Source: Asparagopsis taxiformis
Lineage: Eukaryota; Rhodophyta; Florideophyceae; Bonnemaisoniales; Bonnemaisoniaceae
Length of the DNA: 64,000 nt
Reading direction: 5' to 3'
NCBI GenBank assembly: GCA_030407315.1
Contig: JALQPE010001780.1
Location: 186,001 to 250,000, forward strand
The position numbers and the translations under genes are program-made. Each line of letters starts with the position of its first letter. The first letter of the stretch is position 1. Shown here piece after piece: positions 8,759-18,068 of the stretch. Under the pieces are notes generated by a model that saw nothing but the letters and a program-made list of their open reading frames with translations, was not told the origin of the DNA and did not search any database.

Positions 8759-10318
8759 TCACAGCTTGGTAAACACGGGAGCGCGCTCGCCTAATTGCGC
8801 GTCGCGCAGTAGCGATCGCTCCGAGCAGCTCGGATAGTAGAAGATGTACAGTTTTTGCAGAAAGGAAAGCATCGAAACCCATCCGATTAATTCCACCGTA
8901 TGCTCCCCGCGCAACGCTACGCACGCTTCCACCACCGCCGGCGTTGTTTGCGTCGGCATGAATGAGCACGCTTTCGATATGTACAGCATGCGCACCTGCA
9001 TCTCCGTCAGCCCCGTATCGAGCAATGCCGAGTCGGTCAGCGCCGTCATATAGTCCACCGAAAAGTCGGTGTCCTCCTTGGAAAATTCATAGATGCGATT
9101 AATCGTTTCCTCTTCAAAGTAGTCCACCATCAGTAGAGTCATCTTGCGAAACTCTTTCGCCATCAAACGATTCCGATTGACACCCGCGAAAACAATGCCA
9201 ATCAAGTACTTGAGATCCGGCTCGATGTTACAAGTAATCCCGTCCAGATTTAGACAAATCGCTTCAGTGATCGCGCGCACCGCTCGCGTATGCGTCAGTA
9301 GACCGAGCACTGGAAAAGAGTGGCCCACTTTCCGCATCAAATATTCGCCAATCTCCGGCCATGCTTTCGGCACCTTCTTCGTGGCCGCCATGTCATATGA
9401 CAAAGCCGTCGGCATATGCCTCAACATCATCAAATTATTTATGAGCGTGTCGCCACGCGGTGGCTTCTTCTCCCCCTCCTGCAGATAGTTCCCGGGACTG
9501 GTCACCGCATGTTTCCCCTGCGACCACCCGGTACTCTTCAACAACTCTTCTGTACGTTCCACCGCCGTTTGCTCCATATCCGTCCCGAGTGCACTCATAA
9601 ACGTCGTCAAATACCCGAGCGTACTAATCGACAGCACGATCCACTCGACGTTAGCCGGCGACAAATACGAATAAATCCGCCGACGATCCTCCTCCACCAA
9701 ATGGTTGGGGAACGACGACATGTTCACTGCCACATCAATAATCGCCGCCTCCTTCTTCGTAAACGACCTCGAGCCGTTGAGCACCTCCTCATCGAGGCCC
9801 CTGCGCAGCGCAAAGCTGCACGTGTGCACCGAGCAGTACGGGCATTGGGAGCTGCGCGCGGAGAAGTAGACGGCGAGGGCGACGAGATCCACGGGCGCGG
9901 CGACGCCCCACAGCAGGAAGGGCACGTTCATACAGTTTGGAATGAGCAGATTGTACGTGGTGAACATCGGCGGAAACATCTCTAGAATGCCGAAACAATT
10001 AGGCATCACGCCGATAAGCGCGCGTACAAGCATGAGAATGTGATGGAAGCGCTCGTCCAGCTCGTCAAACGGCACCGCCTGCGGTGCGAGCAGGTCGGCG
10101 ATTGTGCGCGGGCGCATCGGTTCGATGGACTCGACCGAGGATATGGCGGTGCTGCCATTCGCCGAGCTGGCCTCGGCGGCGGACGAGGCCGAAGCGGCAG
10201 AGGCGGTGCTCGGCTTGGAAGCGAGTCCTTCGCGCCGGTCGCGATACGGACTGGCATTGGAGTGCGGTGACCGCATACTCGGCACTGGGCGGTCGTCGTT
10301 GCGGCGCGGAAGCGACAT
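8759..10318 (-). CDS. AhpD-like / carboxymuconolactone decarboxylase superfamily protein
   Basis: A 519-residue single-exon protein. Residues 1-70 are Ser/Ala-rich and disordered. From about 85 it is helical and contains CPYCSVHTCS (Cys159, Cys162, His165), the CxxC-x2-H motif of AhpD-type thiol peroxidase proteins. In that family the Cys pair and nearby His reduce hydroperoxides or pass electrons. The protein is far longer than bacterial AhpD (about 175 residues), and the C-terminal half (about 300-500) is helical and may be a second, degenerate copy without the CxxC. No signal peptide is clear, so the location is unknown. Enzyme activity is inferred from the motif only. Confidence 0.7.
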   Translation of the reverse strand: MSLPRRNDDRPVPSMRSPHSNASPYRDRREGLASKPSTASAASASSAAEASSANGSTAISSVESIEPMRPRTIADLLAPQAVPFDELDERFHHILMLVRALIGVMPNCFGILEMFPPMFTTYNLLIPNCMNVPFLLWGVAAPVDLVALAVYFSARSSQCPYCSVHTCSFALRRGLDEEVLNGSRSFTKKEAAIIDVAVNMSSFPNHLVEEDRRRIYSYLSPANVEWIVLSISTLGYLTTFMSALGTDMEQTAVERTEELLKSTGWSQGKHAVTSPGNYLQEGEKKPPRGDTLINNLMMLRHMPTALSYDMAATKKVPKAWPEIGEYLMRKVGHSFPVLGLLTHTRAVRAITEAICLNLDGITCNIEPDLKYLIGIVFAGVNRNRLMAKEFRKMTLLMVDYFEEETINRIYEFSKEDTDFSVDYMTALTDSALLDTGLTEMQVRMLYISKACSFMPTQTTPAVVEACVALRGEHTVELIGWVSMLSFLQKLYIFYYPSCSERSLLRDAQLGERAPVFTKL

Positions 10319-10346
10319 GGCAAGTGGGAGGCGTGGACGGAGGTTG

Positions 10347-10384
10347 TGGATGGATGGATGGATGGATAGATGGATGGATGGATG
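10347..10384. repeat. (TGGA)n tetranucleotide microsatellite
   Basis: About nine TGGA units with one TAGA variant, 30 bases upstream of the AhpD-like start and so probably in its 5' leader or promoter. Confidence 0.95.
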
Positions 10385-10995
10385 AACGGGTGGATCGGTA
10401 TTGACGACGAAGCACCGGGTAGCTAGGGTAGATGGGTGCGCGTGTAGAAGTGGTGTGGTATCGATTGAATTGCAAATGAATGGAAATGGATGGGCGGGAG
10501 TGTGTGCTGCGGGTGAATTGATGTGGAATGATTGGCGTGACGTTTTTGGTTGGACTCATCAATAACGGCCCCCTGTTGTGATTTATTGTTTTCGTTCTTT
10601 CCCCCATTACAGCGCCGTCGATTTGGCGGGCGCCGCCCAGTGCGCGCAAAAGGCGTGGCGGCTGCGCTGCATGTAGTTACGCGTCATTTGTCAACGATAC
10701 CCGTTCCATTCTTCCATCACCCCTTACGTTCCAGTCCCGACCGGGCCGCCTCATTGGTTCCCCTGGCCCCGTATATCTGTGTCGCGCTGTGCAATTTACA
10801 GTCGACTTACAGCACGCTGCTCATCACATGCTGATGCAAACCGCTCTTACAATTACGTATGCTCGTCTTTACTATCATCATCATTATACGCCTAGACAAG
10901 CTTGCGCAATTCTTAACTCGTCCCAGCTAACGTTACTAATCCCGAGCACTAACACGCACTCACAAATTGACTAGACTTGCAATTCACACACCTCC

Positions 10996-11040
10996 ATGCG
11001 CCGTGCCATGCCATGCCATGCCATACCATGCAGTGCCGCA
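10996..11040. repeat. Pentanucleotide tandem repeat (CATGC)n
   Basis: Reads CATGCGCCGTGC, then several CATGC units, one CATAC variant, and ATGCAGTGCCGC. The 5-bp phase runs right up to the stop of the sulfurtransferase on the other strand. Confidence 0.85.
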
Positions 11041-11042
11041 TA

Positions 11043-12029
11043 TTACGTGATCACCACCTCCGTATCCTCCAGATTGCTCCATTCATTCATACTCGCGCAG
11101 TAACTCTGCACCCGTTGCATCCCAATCCCGCACCGAACCAGACAGAAGATTACCACTGTTGCAGACACTCCACCATTGCAATACACCACAATCCGCCCGT
11201 TATTCCGCTCCAACAAACCCTTCTCTTGCAACACTCGCCCAATTTCCTCTTCCCTCTTCAGTCCGCCACCATTTTCGTCCTCCAACAAACTTCGGTACGG
11301 AATATTCACTGCACCGCGTATGTGCCCCGCTCGTTTCCCCCGTCGTTCCACCCCATCATATTGTTTTTTCGAACGAGCATCCACCAATACAACCTTCGAT
11401 GACTTATCACCAACTAATTCCCGCATTTCATCCAGTCCGACCCATCCCTTCACTTCCACCCTAGCAAAATCTTCATACAGTCGCAGTGGACATTCCGAAT
11501 CCGTTGAATACTCACCCCCATTCTTTTCCCATGCTTTCCATCCGCCGTTCAATATCGCCACATTACTGCATCCCGCACATACCATTGCGTACCATAGACG
11601 AGTAGCAAATAACATATCACCCCAATCGTACACGACAACCATTTCGTCCTTGACCACTCCAGAGCGCCCTAACATATCACACAATGAGTCGCTATCCGCC
11701 AAGTTGATGTCTCGCCAATCGACGAAAACGGCCTCCGGTATGTGTGCCGTGTCGTAAGCATCGTCATCAGCGATATACTCTACCCGTTGTAGTCCACTTT
11801 CAACACGACCTGACGGTTTTGTTACCCGTCCGCGCACATCCAAGATGCGCATATTTTGTACGCTCTGTTGCTTCTGTAGCCATGATGCGCTCACCAACTT
11901 TGCTGGCGTCTTTTTGCTGCAAAAAATTGCTGTTCGAATGCTGCGGTTCGCTACAGCTGCGACGAGCGGGCGCTTCGATGATCTCAACACCTGACCTGCT
12001 GGCGTTACGAAACACTGAGCGAAGGTCAT
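11043..12029 (-). CDS. Thiosulfate/3-mercaptopyruvate sulfurtransferase (tandem rhodanese)
   Basis: A 328-residue enzyme that moves sulfane sulfur to cyanide, thiols or proteins. The first 45 residues are rich in Arg, Ser, Lys and Ala, as in an organelle presequence. Two rhodanese domains follow: an inactive N-terminal copy (about 60-185; VVYDWGD where the Cys would be, with AHIPEA and NGGWKAW) and an active C-terminal copy (about 195-325). The latter has LVDARS, GHIRGAVNIPY and the catalytic loop YCNGGVSATV with Cys284. The size and layout match eukaryotic mitochondrial sulfurtransferases. The loop gives no firm choice between thiosulfate and mercaptopyruvate as donor. Confidence 0.9.
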   Translation of the reverse strand: MTFAQCFVTPAGQVLRSSKRPLVAAVANRSIRTAIFCSKKTPAKLVSASWLQKQQSVQNMRILDVRGRVTKPSGRVESGLQRVEYIADDDAYDTAHIPEAVFVDWRDINLADSDSLCDMLGRSGVVKDEMVVVYDWGDMLFATRLWYAMVCAGCSNVAILNGGWKAWEKNGGEYSTDSECPLRLYEDFARVEVKGWVGLDEMRELVGDKSSKVVLVDARSKKQYDGVERRGKRAGHIRGAVNIPYRSLLEDENGGGLKREEEIGRVLQEKGLLERNNGRIVVYCNGGVSATVVIFCLVRCGIGMQRVQSYCASMNEWSNLEDTEVVIT

Positions 12030-12092
12030 TGTAAACTATCCGCGGAAATAGATGGTCCCAGATCGAAAATAGTAGTCGAGCATGAACCCGAC

Positions 12093-12097
12093 AAAAA
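12093..12097 (-). terminator. RNA polymerase III terminator of tRNA-Ser
   Basis: A run of five T on the minus strand, 11 bases past the tRNA 3' end, as expected for Pol III termination. Confidence 0.8.
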
Positions 12098-12108
12098 TAA
12101 TTCGAGCC

Positions 12109-12211
12109 GCTGACGACGGGGTTCGAACCCGCGCGGGAAATCCCATCAGATGTCCTCGGGATTCAAGTCTGACGCCTTTAATGGCCAATTAAACCACTCG
12201 GCCACATCAGC
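12109..12211 (-). tRNA. tRNA-Ser(UGA), interrupted twice
   Basis: The 103-nt gene folds on the minus strand: acceptor GCTGATG/CGTCAGC, T arm GCGGG-TTCGAAC-CCCGT, anticodon stem TCAGA/TCTGA and a long variable arm GGGA-TT-TCCC typical of serine. The loop reads CTTGAA, giving anticodon TGA. About 10 nt (TCCCGAGGAC) sit between positions 37 and 38, the canonical intron site. A second insertion of about 12-13 nt lies in the D loop, where TTTAAT-TGGCC-ATTAAA forms a perfect 6-bp hairpin directly after the A box (TGGCCGAGTGG). Removing both leaves a normal-length tRNA-Ser. Nuclear tRNAs with such extra introns are known from the red alga Cyanidioschyzon. CCA is not encoded. Confidence 0.9.
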
Positions 12212-12506
12212 TCGCCCGATGGCCAAATGAGGATACCGTTCAGTATTTATAAAATTTGTCTACTGGGTAACTCGAGTTTTGGCTTCCGTGATTCTGCGCA
12301 TGAGAGTTTATACATCTTGAGTATGACCTACAGAACCAATCTGAAATGGCGGGAAATGCATTTTGGCGCCAACTCCCAAACCAACTAAATTAGCCTAATC
12401 TTTTCCATCAGTACCGGTCACCGAAAGCCACCCTACCCTCTCCACATAGCACTTGTCAGCGGATGGTGATTACATCCAAGCAAGCAACACGCTCTGAACA
12501 TTCGCG

Positions 12507-15500
12507 ATGAGAGGCCTTTCAATAAACTCAACCCTGGCGCACATGCCAGGTGCATGCGGCCTGTCAATCAGCTATGATGGCCGCTATGTGCTAACAACCG
12601 GCACAGATACTGACATTCGCGCTCACGATGTCCGCGACATGTCGACAGCATGGTGGCGTACCGAATCCCAAGAACCTGAGCTTCCCGAGTTGAGCGCTGC
12701 TGAAATGCACAACAAGGCAATCGGATGCGTTGCAATTTCACCAAACGGCACAACAATGGTCACAGGTTCCGACGACGGTTTTGTGCGCATATTTTCCATG
12801 CATGTCTCTGATGCAAAGTCCCTCAGCGTACGGGCAGAGTTTGTCCAGTCATGCGCTAGATTCGGCGGTCCTGTTCGCGCCCTCGATTTTTCACCCACTG
12901 GTTCGTTCGTAGCCGCTGCAGGAGACGAACCAGGCGTTCTCAAGATTATCGTTGCCGCACAACCGTCGGATGTGAAAATATTGCGCGGCGCCAACGGGAA
13001 AGGATGCGAAGCGACTGTCGCACTTGCCTTTGATCCTAATGGAGACTTTGTGGCTACCGTCGGCGAAAAAGGCGAGGCGCTGATATGGGACGTAGACAAG
13101 TTCATTCTCGCCAGTTCAGTTGCATTGAATGATAGAAAAGCAAAATGTGTCGTATGGTCCCCGGACGGATCTCATTTGGTGTTTGGAACGGACCGCGGTG
13201 TTGTTGTTGTTTCTCGATCCAAGTGGTTGTACGATTACTTGCTGGAAGATGCTGGCGATCAGGATGATGATGACGAAATGTTTTCGTCGGAATCCGGAAA
13301 AGGTTGTGTAACTGCCGTTGCGTGGAGCTCTAACGGGCGGTACATTCTCGCCGCATCACAGGATTCAAAAGTGACGCTCTGGGACGTCAATCAGCGAAAA
13401 GTGCTCGGTTCATGGAAAGGCCAGGATGCTGTGCAGAAACTCCGCTGGCATCCAAAAGCCAATGCCTTCGCGACGATAGATGCGCTTGGACAATGGGGCA
13501 TGGTTTCTGAAGCAGTTCCTCAACATCTGCCAGCTCCCCACTCGGAGACGCCGGCACTTGATTTGCCTACATTGCCAGAGACTAACGAGAAGAAGATCAA
13601 CCTTTCCGACCTTGGTGAGGATGATGAAGACACCAGCCAGGTGAAGAGATCAAAGACCGCCAAGGTTCGACGAGAGAAACATCTGAACAGAGCGCAGAAG
13701 AGGAAGGAAAAGGCTGACAAGAAGAAAGAAGATGAGGAAGAATTGTCTGCTGCTGATGACGATCAGGAACTACAGAACGATTTTGCCTTGCATCTGAGCG
13801 AAGTAGATGCAGATGAGGAAGAAGAAATGGGAGGAAAGGGTGATTTTGATGGTGATGATGGCAATGAAAATTCTCAAGCGGATGGTGGCCTTGAAGATTC
13901 GTACGCAGACTTTGACAACGATAGCATCCCCTCTCGCTCAAGAAGACGACGCAAGCGACGAGATGAACCCATCAGGCGGAGCCGACCAGTGCAGAATTCC
14001 CAGTTGCCTTTCATGCCAACCTCAACTCCAATCTCGGAGAAGAAGACCAAGAAGAAGCACATCCTGGCGTGGAATCTCGTCGGTACAGTACTTTCCTTCG
14101 ACGAGGGGACTCATGACGTCGTGGAGGTGGAATTCGCTGATGCTTCGAAGCGTAATATTGGTATCAAAGATCACTTCGGATACTCGATGGGTTGTCTATC
14201 TGAAACTGGTGTTTTGCTCGCCACTCCAAGGACGAAAGCGCATGGGGCTATGGTGACATTCCGTCCATTCTCGTCATGGTCGAATAATTCAGACTGGATG
14301 CAGTCTCTCCACATGGATGAAGACATATGTGTCATTGCACTAGCACAACGATTTGCTGCGGTTGCCACAACACCGAACAACATCATTCGTGTATTCTCTT
14401 TGTCCGGAATTCAGACAGCTGTGTTTGCAGTTCCTGGAGATGTAATAACTATAGCTGCAGGTGGTGACAGACTTGTTGTGGTCTATTCCGAGCCTGATTG
14501 TTCGCTTCTGAAGTGCGAAATGGTTTCTTTGAACAGCGTCGGTGAAGTCGAAAAGGTGTTCTTTACCGGAAACATCGCACTATCTCCGAAAACAAAACTG
14601 GAATGGATCGGGTTCACAACAGACAGCCATGAACTTTGCACATATGACTCCAACGGCTGGCTCTGGTTGCTAACAGACCCGAAAGGCGGTAAGCGGTGGG
14701 TACCAATGGTACAAAACGCGGCGAAAATTGGCTCCTGCGATTGGTTCTGGGTAGCAGCAGCAACATCGGACAATTTGATCGGGGCACCATGTCTTTCCTC
14801 AGAGAGATTCCCTGCAGCGAAACCACGTCCTGCATTGCGATCAGTTGCGTTCTCAGCGCCGGTTATAGAGCGATTCGACAAGCAAGGCAAGAACACAATA
14901 TCTGAACGATTTTCGCGCACCAAGCTGCGATTAAACCGCGCTGTGTCTGCCAAGGCCGATGCGGACGAGCTGTACAATTCTGACGACGATGAAGTTGCGG
15001 ATGCGGAAGATGAAGTCGCGAGAATGGAAGTCGAGACGGATAAATGCATCTTGGCACTGATGGAGGACGCTTGTCGGAACGAGCATAACATGCGTGCGCT
15101 GGATCTCGCAACGCGTCTGCATGCACGAATCTCGTTCAAATACGCCATTGAACTCGCGAAACACTTCAAACGGGACGCCCTTGCAGCGCGCGTCCAGCAA
15201 GTTGCGGCGCACAAGTTGTCTGTCATTGACGAGAGGGATCGCGCGCGGGAATTGCAGCCGGCTGTGAATGAGAGTGCTGACTTGGGTGGCGAAAATGAAG
15301 TGGATGTGGAGTTACCGGCGCCAAAGGAGAGTAGGATGGTGATGGACGAGGTTACAGATGATGAGGACGAAAGCTCACAAAGAACTGTTTTGGATGAGAA
15401 GGAAATGGCAGAGGAGAAGGCCGATAGCGTTGAACCGGTTGTCAAGGAAAAGAGTGTCGTCAAGAAACGGGGCGCGAGTATGTTGCAGTCGCAAGCAAGC

Positions 15501-15605
15501 GCTACTGGTGTGGATAGAAAAACCAGTGAAACTAAGAAGGCAAAGATTAGCTCAACGCGGCCAACTGCCAAACGGTCGTTTCATAATCGATTCATGAAAA
15601 AGTAA
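12507..15605 (+). CDS. Replisome adaptor Ctf4/AND-1 (WDHD1) homologue
   Basis: A 1,032-residue intronless protein. Residues 1-355 are a WD40 propeller with repeats such as GCVAISPNGTTMVTGSDDG and AVAWSSNGRYILAASQDS. Residues 365-480 are a highly charged linker. From about 505 to 790 the sequence matches the SepB/Mcl1-middle domain that makes Ctf4 a trimer (AWNLVGTVLSFDEG, DHFGYSMGCLSETG, plus a WIGFTTDSHELCTYDSNG strand). A helical bundle follows (about 840-910), then an acidic tail with a basic end (SFHNRFMKK). Ctf4 links CMG helicase to DNA polymerase alpha and other partners at the fork, in the nucleus. Length and domain order match the family, and the ATG opens directly into the propeller. 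Confidence 0.92.
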   Translation: MRGLSINSTLAHMPGACGLSISYDGRYVLTTGTDTDIRAHDVRDMSTAWWRTESQEPELPELSAAEMHNKAIGCVAISPNGTTMVTGSDDGFVRIFSMHVSDAKSLSVRAEFVQSCARFGGPVRALDFSPTGSFVAAAGDEPGVLKIIVAAQPSDVKILRGANGKGCEATVALAFDPNGDFVATVGEKGEALIWDVDKFILASSVALNDRKAKCVVWSPDGSHLVFGTDRGVVVVSRSKWLYDYLLEDAGDQDDDDEMFSSESGKGCVTAVAWSSNGRYILAASQDSKVTLWDVNQRKVLGSWKGQDAVQKLRWHPKANAFATIDALGQWGMVSEAVPQHLPAPHSETPALDLPTLPETNEKKINLSDLGEDDEDTSQVKRSKTAKVRREKHLNRAQKRKEKADKKKEDEEELSAADDDQELQNDFALHLSEVDADEEEEMGGKGDFDGDDGNENSQADGGLEDSYADFDNDSIPSRSRRRRKRRDEPIRRSRPVQNSQLPFMPTSTPISEKKTKKKHILAWNLVGTVLSFDEGTHDVVEVEFADASKRNIGIKDHFGYSMGCLSETGVLLATPRTKAHGAMVTFRPFSSWSNNSDWMQSLHMDEDICVIALAQRFAAVATTPNNIIRVFSLSGIQTAVFAVPGDVITIAAGGDRLVVVYSEPDCSLLKCEMVSLNSVGEVEKVFFTGNIALSPKTKLEWIGFTTDSHELCTYDSNGWLWLLTDPKGGKRWVPMVQNAAKIGSCDWFWVAAATSDNLIGAPCLSSERFPAAKPRPALRSVAFSAPVIERFDKQGKNTISERFSRTKLRLNRAVSAKADADELYNSDDDEVADAEDEVARMEVETDKCILALMEDACRNEHNMRALDLATRLHARISFKYAIELAKHFKRDALAARVQQVAAHKLSVIDERDRARELQPAVNESADLGGENEVDVELPAPKESRMVMDEVTDDEDESSQRTVLDEKEMAEEKADSVEPVVKEKSVVKKRGASMLQSQASATGVDRKTSETKKAKISSTRPTAKRSFHNRFMKK

Positions 15606-16006
15606 ATGTCTATGTGATGTCGAGGCGGACCTGATCTGGGAGAGGGTTTCCTTCGATAGCATTCTTCAAGACACATCCGACAGCTGTTGGGTCTTGGCGC
15701 CACTATTCGCCAAGTCAGAAAGCACCGTGGCTCTGGAGATCATTCATCGCTGGCATCCATTTCAGAAATAACCAAAATATTCCAAAATGCGCACCCATCC
15801 GACTGCCGCAGTCAGGGTACCCTCGAGGGTACATCTGACCTTCGACCAGTGAAACGGCTTACTCCGATGTAGAACTGCGCTCAACTGCTGGCGAGATACA
15901 AACCTCTGTACGTGTAAAAAGCAGCTCCCACCTTCAACCCCTTCGAGCTTCAACAAAACCTGTCACTCCGCAACCAAACCGCTTTCAACCGCCCATCACA
16001 TCCGAA
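15606..16006. other. Intergenic region
   Basis: 400 bases between two + strand genes, holding the Ctf4 3' end and the fibrillin promoter. No ORF or repeat of note. Confidence 0.5.
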
Positions 16007-16924
16007 ATGGCCTTTGTGCCAATCATCCCAGCCCCCTCCTTCATCGGAACGGGTCATCTCACTCGCCAAACGACCTGTCCGTCGCGTCATGTCCACCAGC
16101 GCGCCCGAATCATGCGTCCAGTCGCCGTGACAACACCGCCGCCAACGGAATCGGCCAGTGCACTGGCCGAGAAGCTAGCGAGCAAGCTGGTCAACACGAA
16201 CCGTGGTCTACGAATCGCTCCCGGCGACCGTGATCAAATTGAGGATACAATGGCGGCATTGAACAAAATTGGATCGCAACAAAATGCACTTCGTTCACCG
16301 CATCTCTTCGGCAAGTACAACGTAGCTTACACATCTACCCAAAATAAATCCCCGCCAGCAGGCGGCCTGTATCGCACCCGAATCGGCCGTTTGATCTTCA
16401 TATCGCGCGGCATTTTTCAGCATCTTTTCGCCCCAGACACCGCCGTGAACCTCGTCTGCTTCCGCGTGCTCGGTGTTTTGAAGGGGTGCGTTGGGCTCCG
16501 CGGTAAAATCACCCCGCTGGAAGATGACAGTATGGGCCCCAACGCGGTGGGGATCCTGTTTGAGAGACCGAGGATTCAGTTTGGCGATGCTGTGTTCCAG
16601 TTCGGTCCGAGGTCGCAGGTGAAGTTGGCTTTGACCTATGTGGATGAGAATATTCGATTGGGCGTTGGTGGAAGTGGTAGTTGTTTTGTGTTTACCAGAG
16701 GTGGAGAAGCTGATTTACCCATGGCTGATGAGTGGAATTATTTGTTCCAAGCAAAGCCGCTGCCCGTCGTTATTCTACCGGTTACGCTGGCGTTGTTTTT
16801 AGCACTGGCGTTCTTCACACCGCCGCTGTTTAGAATTCTCGCCTTGATTATTGCGTGCGGCGCTTGGTATGTGCTGAAGCGTGGCGGTATTGCAAATGAT
16901 GGTATCTCTGCTATTGCTGATTAG
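16007..16924 (+). CDS. PAP/fibrillin family plastid lipid-associated protein
   Basis: A 305-residue protein. The first 40 or so residues carry Arg, Ser, Thr and His without acidic residues, fitting a plastid transit peptide. The fibrillin domain (about 50-230) shows LFGKYNVAYTST, an IQFGDAVFQFGP strand and ENIRLGVGGSGSCFVFTR, the conserved last strand of the lipocalin-like barrel. Two hydrophobic segments near the C-terminus (about 250-270 and 275-290) suggest membrane insertion, which most plant fibrillins lack. Fibrillins bind plastid lipids and quinones and protect thylakoids. The exact ligand cannot be read from sequence. Confidence 0.85.
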   Translation: MAFVPIIPAPSFIGTGHLTRQTTCPSRHVHQRARIMRPVAVTTPPPTESASALAEKLASKLVNTNRGLRIAPGDRDQIEDTMAALNKIGSQQNALRSPHLFGKYNVAYTSTQNKSPPAGGLYRTRIGRLIFISRGIFQHLFAPDTAVNLVCFRVLGVLKGCVGLRGKITPLEDDSMGPNAVGILFERPRIQFGDAVFQFGPRSQVKLALTYVDENIRLGVGGSGSCFVFTRGGEADLPMADEWNYLFQAKPLPVVILPVTLALFLALAFFTPPLFRILALIIACGAWYVLKRGGIANDGISAIAD

Positions 16925-17410
16925 AGCGGTTTGCTTGTTTTGGCGAGTGTTTTGACAGGTTGGTCGGGTTGTATGAGGAAGATTACGTTGAAATAGTAGG
17001 TGTGTACTGGACTTGCTTCGTAAATTGGGGACCATTGCCGGTTTGATTAACGCAGCTTGGCGTTGAGCATTGCGATATTCTGAAAACTTATAAAGCAGAT
17101 GCAACTAGACCGAACCTGATGGCGAACGCGAAATGATTTTCAAGGTCGAATCCATGCCGATGAGATTTCTTGAGTGAAATGAATTTTGATTTTGGGATGG
17201 CAAACCAGTGTAAGGCTGCCAACTGAATCCCATCTATTGCAGATTTGGCGAAAATCCTCGAATTAAGTCATCTCGCATCGAGACAGCCGCCAGCTCCTCA
17301 AGTCCTCCAAACAATCTTTTCCCGCACCCACCCCTCAAGATTGTAATCGTTCTACCAAGTGCGTCCAATCTTCAGCACGCTCACACTCGCACGGTAGTTA
17401 ATATTTCAAA
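16925..17410. other. Intergenic region
   Basis: About 490 bases between two + strand genes. No supported feature. Confidence 0.5.
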
Positions 17411-17782
17411 ATGAGCCAGAGCTTGTGTTGTTTCGCAACAAGTCTTGCGGTAAGTTTCAAAACCAACCAACATCATCCGCTTCTTCATCATGTCGAAGCA
17501 CCATACTGACATTCACTCCCGCCCAATGAATACGCGCGTCCAACTCGAAATCTCACTTTCTAGGGAGCTGTTACAATGGTAGCGTTTGGATTTGCGCTAC
17601 AATCCCACAACCCATTTCTAGGCTATTCCGGTGATTTCGACGAAGCGGCATCATCATGTTTCAAGACGGCGTTTGTCTTTGGTGGACTTGCGGGATTATC
17701 GGCCGGCGTGTTCGTCTTGAATGCCGTAAAGTCCAAAATGGGACCGCCAACCAGTACTCGCGGAGATTATCAAGCCGTTTAA
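17411..17782 (+). CDS. Small two-TM membrane protein (two exons)
   Basis: Exon 1 is 17411-17449 (MSQSLCCFATSLA) and exon 2 is 17564-17782. A 114-nt intron has a consensus GTAAGT donor and a pyrimidine tract ending in TAG. The product is 85 residues with hydrophobic segments at about 5-25 and 47-66, joined by a short acidic loop (GYSGDFDEAASS). I do not recognise the family. The clean splice sites and reading-frame continuity support it as real. A long ORF overlaps its 3' end on the other strand. Confidence 0.65.
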
Positions 17783-18068
17783 TTGCGCCATATACTGCTA
17801 TGGTTGCATCAAATAGCACTAGCCGTTTCTTGCCACATCCCTTGATTATTCCCAGTCTAGGCTCTAACTTGCGCGCAGCTACTAGCGATTCAATTAGCCG
17901 CTTTGCTGCAGTTGCTGATCTCGTCCAGGGCGTCTGTGCAGCATCAGCTTCTCTCATGAACGTATTGTTGGCGATGCGTCTACCAGCATTGTCTCGTTTG
18001 CGTTTGGGCGTCGTGAAGTATTGCGTGGATCGTCTAACTTTCCGATGGCATACACTTGATGCTCATGT
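17661..18068 (-). CDS. Possible antisense ORF, uncertain
   Basis: Opposite and downstream of the small membrane protein the minus strand is open for about 135 codons. The peptide looks protein-like: basic (TPKRKRDNAGRR), then an amphipathic stretch (ATAAKRLIESLVAARKLEP). The first in-frame ATG is at 17957. It overlaps the last 120 bases of the + strand gene, so at least that part is probably not translated. It could be the last exon of a spliced minus-strand gene whose upstream exons I cannot place, or chance. Confidence 0.2.

Larger units (their letters stand above)
10319..11042. other. Intergenic region with simple repeats
   Basis: Upstream of the AhpD-like gene and downstream of the sulfurtransferase. 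It holds a GGAT tetranucleotide run (10347-10384) and a CATGC pentamer run (10996-11040). No supported gene. Confidence 0.55.

Noticed and set aside
9416..9985. 189-codon + ORF inside the AhpD-like gene
   Set aside because: Antisense shadow of a gene with a clear CxxC active site; Arg/His-rich with no family features.
14483..15571. 362-codon minus ORF within Ctf4
   Set aside because: Exact antisense of a well-supported coding region; Ser-rich composition is that expected from the complement of acidic codons.
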